Assembly (NCBI GenBank): GCA_037043455.1
Contig: JAWPHD010011454.1
Location: 1-64,000, forward strand
Source of the DNA: Cyrtodaria siliqua
Lineage: Eukaryota > Mollusca > Bivalvia > Adapedonta > Hiatellidae
Reading direction: 5' to 3'
DNA length: 64,000 nt
Positions 56,365 through 64,000 of this stretch are shown here, one piece after another (positions within the stretch are counted from its first letter, which is position 1; each line of letters begins with the position of its first letter). Made by a program: the position numbers and the translations under genes. The notes under the pieces were generated by a model. The model saw only the letters and a list, made by a program, of their open reading frames with translations. It ran no database searches and was not told the origin of the DNA.

Positions 56365-57042
56365 GGCCACATAAAAAAATATGTGTGGTTCAGGTAACCC
56401 GACCGACCCTATTTGTTTAAGGGGCCGACCCTAAAACTTTTTATGCAAAAATTAAAAAAAAAAATTAAAAAAAATAAAAAAAATAAAAAAAATAAATAAA
56501 AAAAGATATTTAAAAAATATTTTTTTTTTTTTTTTTTTTTTTTTAAAAATATTAACAGTGCAGCAGCAGCTAAAGCTTTTCACGCGCACACACCGCATAA
56601 CTCACTTTTGAATTTCAAGTGTTTTAACACGAAGTAGTCCCAATTTGAACTCACGTGCAGTTACGCGGAAATTGCAGTTGTCTTTTAAAAAACGTTAGCT
56701 TAAGCCAATTTTGAATGCAAAAACAACACAGATAATGAATAAAGTAAGTTTATACGTTAAACATCCCCATAGCATTCGTTTTGACTACTACTGGCATATT
56801 TTGCATAGCCTAAATCGCTGTTCAAATGTGAAGATCGGAAATTTTGAGGTTTTTGAAACTGCAAAATTGCCAATTTCTCAAAACGGTCACAAAAAATGTG
56901 TTGTCACTAATTTGGCTTAAATTAACAGGAATGATAGATCAGTACCTCTACAAAAAAAAAAAAAAAAAAAAAAACATTATTAAAAATAAATAAATAAAAA
57001 ATAAATAAATATTTTTTAAAAAATATTAAACAAAAAAAAATC
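56365..57042 (+). repeat. dispersed A-rich repeat, copy 2, nested in element II
   Basis: It starts 'gccacataaaaaaatatgtg', includes 'cccgaccgaccctatttg' and 'tttatgcaaaaattaaaaa', then long A/T runs. The first 100 bp match 20640-20760 inverted. It separates the unique left end of pearl-like element II from its 145-bp core, so it inserted after that element. Confidence 0.65.
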
Positions 57043-58290
57043 AATAGGGGTCATCTACTCGTCATGACCAACCATCCTTCCAAGTTTGAGGACCCTAGGT
57101 CCAACCATTCTCTAGTTATTGATCGGACATTGTTTTGATAGTCAATGTCACCGCAACCTTGACCTTTGACCTAGTGACCCAAAATCAATAGGGGTCATCT
57201 ACTTGTCATGACCAACCATCCTTCCAAGTTTGAGGACCCTAGGTCCAACCATTCTCTAGTTATTGATCGGACATCGTTTTGATAGTCAATGTCACCAGAA
57301 TCTTGACCTTTGACCTAGTGACTCCAAAATCAATAGGGGTCTTCTACTTGTCATGACCAACCATCCTTTCAAGTTTGAGGACCCTAGGTCCAACCATTCT
57401 CTAGTTATTGATCGGACATTGTTTTGATAGTCAATGTCACCGCAACCTTGACCTTTGACCTAGTGATCCCAAAATCAATAGGGGTCATCTACTTGTCATG
57501 ACCAACCATCCTTCCAAGTTTGAGGACCCTAGGTCCAACCATTCTCTAGTTATTGATCGGACATCGTTTTGATAGTCAATGTCACCGCAACCTTGACCTT
57601 TGACCTAGTGACCCCAAAATCAATAGGGGTCATCTACTTGTAATGACCAACCATCCTTCCAAGTTTGAGGACCCTAGGTCCAACCATTCTCTAGTTATTG
57701 ATCGGACATCGTTTTGATAGTCAATGTCACCGCAACCTTGACCTTTGACCTAGTGACCCCAAAATCAATAGGGGTCATCTACTTGTCATGACCAACCACC
57801 CTTCTAAGTTTGAGGACCCTAGGTCCAACCATTCTCTAGTTATTGATCGGACATCGTTTTGATAGTCAATGTCACCGCAACCTTGACCTTTGACCTAGTG
57901 ACCCCAAAATCAATAGGAGTCATCTACTTGTCTTAACCAACCATCCTTTCAAGTTTGAGAACCCTAGGTCCAACCATTCTCTAGTTATTGATCGGACATC
58001 GTTTTGATAGTCAATGTCACCGCAACCTTTGACCTTTGACCTAGTGACCCCAAAATCAATAGGGGTCATCTACTCGTCATGACCAACCATCCTTCCAAGT
58101 TTGCGGACCCTAGGTCCAACCATTCTCTAGTTATTGATCGGACATCGTTTTGATAGTCAATGTCACCGCAACCTTTGACCTAGTGACCCCAAAATCAATA
58201 GGGGTCATCTACTTGTCATGACCAACCATCCTTCCAAGTTCGAGGACCCTAGGTCCAACCATTCTCTAGTTATTGATCGGACATCGTTTG
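57043..58290. repeat. 145-bp tandem array (core of pearl-like element II)
   Basis: The unit contains 'caataggggtcatctacttg', 'aaccatccttccaagtttga', 'ttattgatcggacatcg' and 'ttgacctttgacctagtgac'. The word 'caatagggg' lies at 57186, 57331 and 57476, exactly 145 apart. Units are far more alike than in the array at 0.8-3.6 kb, so this array is younger or more homogenised. Confidence 0.95.
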
Positions 58291-58380
58291 TGACACAGAC
58301 AGAGAAACAGACAGAGAAACAGACAGAAAGCACAAAATCAATATGGCTCCCCTACCACACTTTGTGTGGGGGAGCCATAA

Positions 58381-58606
58381 TAATGCGTTATACATGCATA
58401 TGGAAAAAGCACAAACATGTAAAGTACAGAAGTATGGAATATCTACCTCCAAAGCCTGCTGTTCCAGGATATTGAAAAACAATATAATTAAATTTGAAGA
58501 GAAAGATTAATATCTCAATCCAGATATTTGCATTCTTTTAATCTGTTTAAAGACTCATTTTTCATTATGTCCCTGTAATTGTCAGTGTAAAAATAAGTAT
58601 ACATAG
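58381..58606. other. cholinesterase intron
   Basis: Unique AT-rich sequence; nothing recognised. Confidence 0.5.
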
Positions 58607-58740
58607 AGAATATTATGTCAATGCCTTGACTATCAAGTTTATTAGGCAAGGCTTAGAAAACGAAGAATGGCGAGGCTCCATTCTTTGTTTTCGTGCCGAG
58701 CCTAATAAACTTGATAGTAAAAGGCTCTGGCATAATATTC
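58607..58740. mobile_element. foldback repeat with about 62-bp arms
   Basis: Arms about 58609-58671 and 58678-58739 are imperfect inverted repeats ('ctatcaagtttattaggc' and its complement). 'gcctaataaag' and 'ctttattaggc' form another short stem at about 58948-58986, sharing the 'ttattaggc' core, so the repeat unit may extend to there. Confidence 0.7.
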
Positions 58741-59018
58741 TATTTATCATGTAGATTATCCACATTTTTTGTATGAATTATTATTATTACTTATTTCTCA
58801 GAATGTTACGCTTATCGAGGACGCCGCCATGTTGTTGTTTTTTGTTTGTTTTATGACGTCAGACAACGTTACGTGCATGACGTCAGATAACGTAACGTAC
58901 AATAAACGCCGAGGGAATCCGCATTGACTTGCTCTATTGGTCATTGCCTAATAAAGCAAAATTTGATAGGTCACCCCTTTATTAGGCAGAAAAGTGCATA
59001 TCTGCATGATAAAATGCA
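58741..59018. other. intron
   Basis: Duplicated phrase 'atgacgtcaga' / 'aacgttacgtgc' (about 58853-58895) but no gene. Confidence 0.4.
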
Positions 59019-59690
59019 ATCTATTCAATCTAACCTTAATACAATCTATCCTAAAGAGCTTCAACTCAACCAAGCTAACATTTCTGATACTGTCGCTTTT
59101 TCTTGATTCTTTATCTATTGAAAATGGTGAAATAATTAGTAAAATCTATTTCAAGAACATATTGTTAATTATCCGCACTTAGATGCATAGATGTTCCAGA
59201 GCTCCTTTTTGGGATATATGTTTTTCAATTTCCAAAGGTCCATTAGCATAGCCTACTCTTTTTTATTCGTTTTTCCCCAGAGCTTGCAATCGCGTTGATG
59301 ACTTTAATATTCGTAATATTCGTATGACTAAGAAGCAAGGCTACCATTACCATAAATTTCGAAAAACCTTTGCAATTTTTTTTATTATCGCAACCCTGAT
59401 CTACTTTTAAAATATAAAAGTAATATAAGAACTCTTCTGCGATAAGAATATCACAACCTGACTCCTATGGTGATGCGATTCACAAATTTCGTAAGATCCT
59501 TGGTCATAATCACTTTCATACCATATTTATGAAACTTGTTTATCAAAAGAGTGTATGGCACTATCAGTTTGCAGCTCACTGCTTTTTTAGTGGTTGACCC
59601 AGTTCGCCACTATGCTTTCCTCGTTGATTGTGCGATAACCGGACAGATTGTGGACTCTATGATGACGTCTACTAAATCCTCAGAAGAAAG
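59019..59690 (+). pseudogene. RT-like family, copy 5
   Basis: The plus strand reads TIYPKELQLNQANISDTVAF then, after a shift, LSIENGEIISKIY. Further right, 'taccattaccataaatttcg' and 'cgccactatgctttcctcgt' match copy 2. The end 'gactctatgatgacgtctac' keeps the usual C-terminus better than copy 2. Several frameshifts and a deletion make it non-functional. It sits in the cholinesterase intron in antisense orientation. Confidence 0.7.
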
Positions 59691-60330
59691 TAGCGTTTGA
59701 TATTTGTCCTAAATCTTGTGTTAACGGTTTGTTCACATGTTGCTCTGACTTCTGCCAAGTTGCTATGTGGATTTCTAGGCTTTTGTTTTTATATTCAAAT
59801 ATACATCATCATTTATGCGTTATATTTATATATATTTAGTATTAATGCTGCTTTGTTTGGTAGAGAATATAACACGGAGGGAATATCTTTAATTACACTC
59901 GTTTTATTGAGATGACAATAGGGTAAGGTGAGGTTTGGAGCACTCTAGAACCTGGCTTAAATCACAAGTAAAGTGGCCATTTTTGCCAATAACCGTTCCA
60001 AGACGGTAACGCTATTGTCAGTCCTTTAATGTTTTTGATGTCATATCTTGCCCTTTATTCATCTTTGTAATTATTGTCATTTCTGTGCGTGTTGTTGGTT
60101 GACTGTTGTCCTTGAATGCTACATTTCCTGTTCGGCTTTTTATATCTACTTCATAGGGACAAGTGCCATAATTCTGTTTTGCAGTCGAGTATAATTGTGC
60201 CAACGTTTTGTCTTAGTTTCTCAATAAATAATCAAGATCTCGATAGTAGAGCGCATTGTCCTCCGACTGCTCTTGTTAACAATGTTATTGTTGTTATATA
60301 ATATGTATTTTTAAAAAGGACACATATGTT
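59691..60330 (+). repeat. 3' sequence of RT-like copy 5
   Basis: The conserved box ('aaccgttccaagacggtaac', about 59991-60010) and 'gtccttgaatgctacatttc' (60107-60126) parallel 48930 and 49063. No gene. Confidence 0.6.
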
Positions 60331-60339
60331 GAAGTCAAA

Positions 60340-60630
60340 AGTGGGGTGGGTAGATTATGCTGGAAATAGATTGTTGGGTTTGCAGATTGTACTGCAAGTC
60401 GACAGTGGGTTGTGTTGATGGTGCTGTACATTAGAGGGGTATGTGGATGGTGATGCAAAACAGAGGGGTGTGTGGGTGGCTACACATCAATAGTGGGGTG
60501 TGTGGATGGTACATAAATCAGAGTTGTGTGTGGATGGTTACACATCAATAGTGGGGTGTGTGGATGGTGATGCAAATCCGAGGGGTGTTATGGGTGGCTA
60601 CACATCAATAGTGGGGTGTGTGATGCAAAC
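60340..60630. repeat. 58-60-bp minisatellite
   Basis: About four to five copies of a unit with 'tacacatcaatagtggggtg' and 'gatgcaaa', the word starting at 60481, 60539 and 60599. Intronic. Confidence 0.85.
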
Positions 60631-60929
60631 GTAACTGCATCTAAAGGACATGTCCAATACAACTAATGCCATACACAAATGACATCTCTGTATGTATAGT
60701 TGGCATATCTAAGGGCAAAATACATACACATTCGCAATTATTACATCTAATACTAGTGCCTTTGAGAAATGACACACTCTGCATCCACATGATTACTGAA
60801 GGTGCTACCTTCGGAAAACCTTGCATTAGTTAAATGGGTCACAGTAAATGCATTGCTTAACTTGTCATTCAAAGTACAGATTAAACAACCTCTAAAGTTA
60901 ATTATATTGACCAGTGGAAATCAACTTTA

Positions 60930-61335
60930 AGCAATATGTCAAGCGGCAAGCTGACAACTTATGCGCTAGTTAAAACTAACTTTGACCTGGAAAAATATTT
61001 ATCAATTTTACCTAGTTTTAAGCAAAGGAGAACCATGACCAAGCTTCGCATATCTTCTCACAGATTGCGAATAGAATTAGGTAGACACCTCGTTGTAACA
61101 GAGTTTGCTTAAAATGCAGCCTCAATGCTATTGAGGACGAAAGTCACTTTTTGTTTTCTTGTACTGGGTTTGATCTCGAAAGATCTCAAATGTTTGATAC
61201 AATTTCATCACATTGTTTAAACTTCACAAATTTGAGTATGCACAACAAACTGATCTGGATGTTAAATACAGAAGACTCTCAAATACTAACAACAGTTTGT
61301 AACTTTATTTCAAAAAGTCCAGACTTTTAATTTAG
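60930..61335 (+). pseudogene. LINE ORF2 C-terminal fragment
   Basis: The plus strand reads 'LTTYALVKTNFDLEKYLSIL', 'MTKLRISSHRLRIELGR', then after a frameshift 'CLKCSLNAIEDESHFLFSC' (C-x2-C...H-x4-C) and a stop after 'TVCNFISKSPDF'. The order is that of the C-terminus of the LINE at 27.7-28.08 kb ('ICNFIQENMPKI'), so both belong to related families. A strongly 5'-truncated copy in the cholinesterase intron. Confidence 0.75.
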
Positions 61336-62892
61336 TTGGTACATATAAACATAGATCTTCTATAAGTGATTATAGGACTATCTAGTGACTGTTTCGGTTA
61401 CATAATATATGTATCCCATTTGGGTGTTTACCTATTCAGAAAGGAAATATGAAATATAGATAATAGAAATTAATGTCAATTGTAATCGGTAAGTTAGCAT
61501 CCTCATCGTTAAATTATAATTGGCATTTATAAAAATGCAAATAAATTAATGTGTCTACGATTTGGACGGATACTGTGGGAAGAATACTGTCTTAAATTGT
61601 TTACATAGTTAATTCCTCTTGTCCAAACATGTTACTTATTACTAGTGCAGAATTTATCTTTACTACCAGGTTATTATATCATGATGCTGCAACATTATAT
61701 CATATTATTATTCCGAGTGCAACTTAACCAAAATTGTCTCCCTTGGTCCTTTTAGTATCTACCCTTGGTGCTCGTTGCAATTAAACAACTAGCTGTACTT
61801 GTTTTTCTGCATCGTGCACGAAGAGGACACAATCTTGGGCAGATTGACTTTTATCTAATGCACTCTTATTTAATCATGTTGCCTTTTGCAATCTAGTAAA
61901 TTTTGCATATCATTAATTATAATGAATATAAATATATTTCATATATCTTTCCGTTTTTATTCCTATTGAATGGTTATTATTGTATTCACATTATTTAATT
62001 GATAAGTTTGACATGTTGTATTATGCCCCTTGTGAGCCCTTTATTGTAATAAAGCACTATATAAAGACAGACATATTAACACATGCACTGTTTAAAAAAA
62101 TAAAATATATTTATTAATTATAAGACATATATGTTTGCAATTTTCCTCTACAATTATGACAGTAATGGTTTGTAATTACACATTGATGAAATAAAATATT
62201 AAATCGCAAAAAACATTTTAGAGATAACCAGCAAATATATAATTATATTGAAAGGAAAAAAAAAGCAGGGTGCGTATTTCCGCTATATATTGTATGTTTA
62301 ATATGCTACTGCTAATCGAATGGTACATGGCGACATTAGGCCTGTCCTTTTAGAAAGAAGGCTTAAACAGCACTGAACACACCAATGGTTACCCCTTTAA
62401 AGTTTCATTATCGTCAGAATGCGCATTTGGCTCAAGCAGGTGAGCAAACTTAGGCTTTAAATGTTGCAATCACTTAACATTAAATACAGTACTGAACTGG
62501 CTCAATTGTTCAAAGAGGAACTTCAGCATTTATGAATTTCTTGTTACAACGTGTACTGTGATTAAAACGTCTACAACATCACAGTTGTGTCCTTTCTCTA
62601 ACTAACAGCACTTTCTTTTTTACAAAACATCTTGGGATTTCCTTGGAATATATATGGAATTAAGTGTGTATATACAGTATATAGCGGAAATTATACCATG
62701 CGTTTCTTTTTCCTTTCAGTATATATTAAGTTGTACCAGCTGTCCTTAAGCGTGGGCGCAAACAGTTAAGTTGTGTTACATTAGACGTCACTTTGACTTT
62801 CTTGTTGTTAAGTGCTATAAATAATTTAGATTCTGACTGACGTGTACTGCACAGCACTAATAAAGACATACACTGATGATTTATTTACTTAC
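61336..62892. other. cholinesterase intron, no further feature
   Basis: AT-rich; 61336 onward probably includes the 3' UTR of the LINE fragment. I see no exon. The donor of exon A (GTAAGT, 62892 down) marks its right end. Confidence 0.55.
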
Positions 62893-64000
62893 GTATATCG
62901 TCAAGTATATCCCAGTAACTCCCACGCAATGATGGCAACACCGACAGTTCATACGTGTGCAACACCGCATCCTTTCCTACACCGTTGTCAAACTCTGATA
63001 TGCGTCCAACAATATCGAGGTATTCTGTTCTAGTTAGAGGTCTTGGATTCCATAGATTCTGTGGTTTTATTATATCCATATAAAAATATAAAAGGAAAAA
63101 TTCTCCTTCGTCTTTAGTCGCTCCTAGCAATATATCTGCATCTTTCACTCTCCCTGAGTTAATGAGATATGACGGAAATGTTGGAAGGAAAACACCATCA
63201 ACTGTAGGTGAAAAAGTTCCTATATTTGAATTGTTAAGTGACCATTGTTTGTTTTCAAGTTCCATAGCATCTACTTTTCTAAGGCACTTCATTATTTCTT
63301 CGTTATCGTCTCTATCACAATTCAATAAACTGGCGAAGTGTTTTGATTTATAAAACAATTTATCCGGATTCTCTACTGCCCATGGTGCAAGCGAAGTTGC
63401 ACTGAGCATTATAGCGTTTGTAAAGAAAGGCCACGAGGTAGGAGCTAAAAGATGGTGACTTACACTAGCTGCACCAGCGCTTTCACCAAGTAGAGTTATC
63501 TTACTTGGATTGCCCCCGAATCTATCGATATTGTTATACACCCATTCAATGGCCATTTGCTGATCCCAGAGTCCCATGTTCCCAGGGGCGTCGGCCGTGC
63601 CTGTATACAGAAAGCCCTGGACACCCATACGGTACTGCATTGATGCGACAATAACGGACTTCTTTGCGGCCAGATATTTACCGTTATATATATCAAGAGT
63701 TATAGACCCGTACACGTAAGAACCGCCGTATATCCAAATTAATACAGCTAACGGTGTTTGATCCAAAACGCGAGGCACCCAGATATTTAGATACAAACAG
63801 TCCTCAGACACATTAGTGTTAGCGTTCCACATATTAACACCTTCAAATCTGTCGAAATTTGTATCGGGAAGTTGCATGCATGAATTTGGTTGTGCTTTTG
63901 TTGATTTAATTCCTGTCCAGTTTCGAATATGTTGAGGAGCACGAAATCTGTGGTCCGCTAGAGGAGGTACTGCGAAAGGAACGCCGAGGTAGGCATCGAC
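62893..64000 (-). CDS. acetylcholinesterase-like (carboxylesterase family) exon A, 5' part off window
   Basis: 369 codons are open from the window edge to the donor GTAAGT. Numbering from the edge: AYLGVPFAVPPL (3-14); Cys41-Cys68, Cys228-Cys239 (two of the three cholinesterase disulfides); Asp46 and Trp58 at the spacing of Torpedo Asp72 and Trp84, the peripheral and choline-binding residues ('MWNANTNVSEDCLYLNIW'); IYGGSYVYGS (90-99), oxyanion loop; GESAGAAS with nucleophile Ser174; Trp253 (Trp279-like); TKDEGEFFLLY with Glu298, catalytic acid. The active-site set predicts a working cholinester hydrolase, secreted or membrane-bound. Differences: Ser in place of the third Gly of the oxyanion loop, and a changed acyl pocket. 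A signal peptide and N-terminus lie beyond 64000. A divergent non-neural carboxylesterase is the alternative. Confidence 0.95.

Larger units (their letters stand above)
56241..58380. mobile_element. pearl/Helentron-like non-autonomous element II
   Basis: The left end 'tatggctcccccac' (56241-56254) is the inverted counterpart of the right end 'gtgggggagccata' (about 58366-58379). The core is about eight to nine units of 145 bp. It is followed by a 'cagacagagaaa' microsatellite (about 58294-58328) and a terminal hairpin (58342-58360 with 58364-58379, 'ccaccacac'-type loop). The architecture parallels element I although the sequence differs. It lies in the cholinesterase intron between exons A and B and is itself interrupted by an A-rich insertion. 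Confidence 0.75.

Overview
The window is eukaryotic and AT-rich: split genes with GT-AG introns, long non-coding stretches, and a dense load of satellites and mobile-element debris. Its repeats point to a bivalve mollusc. They include pearl/Helentron-like elements built of 145-bp tandem units with an ACGG-type microsatellite and a right-end hairpin, esterase-ORF1 LINEs, and many short inverted-repeat elements. The species cannot be told from the sequence.

Two host genes are supported, both on the minus strand. The first, about 8.1-22.2 kb, is the N-terminal part of an anoctamin (TMEM16) gene. Four phase-compatible exons (22189-21642, 18468-18393, 14368-14268, 8165-8090) encode the N-terminal cytosolic/dimerisation region; the transmembrane exons were not found and should lie beyond the left edge or be too short or divergent to see. 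The second, about 55.0 kb to beyond 64 kb, is an acetylcholinesterase-like gene. Three phase-compatible exons (64000-62893, 56023-55759, 55167-55004) carry the catalytic triad, the three cholinesterase disulfide pairs and the choline-site Trp, but have Ser at the oxyanion-hole position equivalent to Torpedo Gly119. Its 5' end is off the window and its C-terminal tail exon was not found.

Layout: 0.3-3.8 kb, a palindromic element interrupted by a pearl-like element; 4.9-15.6 kb, several minisatellites within and downstream of anoctamin introns, including a 45-bp array that repeats the 3' splice site and first bases of anoctamin exon 3; 17-21.5 kb, hairpins and inverted-repeat elements; 23.5-28.3 kb, a nearly complete but broken CR1/L2-like LINE antisense to anoctamin; 28.6-35.4 kb, three more LINE fragments; 35.5-43 kb, short inverted-repeat transposons, an (AATG)n block and an inverted repeat pair; 43.9-51.4 kb plus 59-60 kb, a nest of degraded copies of one reverse-transcriptase-like family with its 3' sequence; 56.2-58.4 kb, a second pearl-like element inside an acetylcholinesterase-gene intron; 60.3-61.3 kb, a minisatellite and a LINE fragment in the next intron.

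The two host genes have no evident functional link. The most unusual features are the splice-acceptor minisatellite in the anoctamin gene, the Ser119-equivalent cholinesterase, and the pearl insertion whose pre-insertion site survives in the partner arm of a palindrome. No previously unknown biochemical system was recognised. There is no CRISPR array and no rRNA or convincing tRNA gene.
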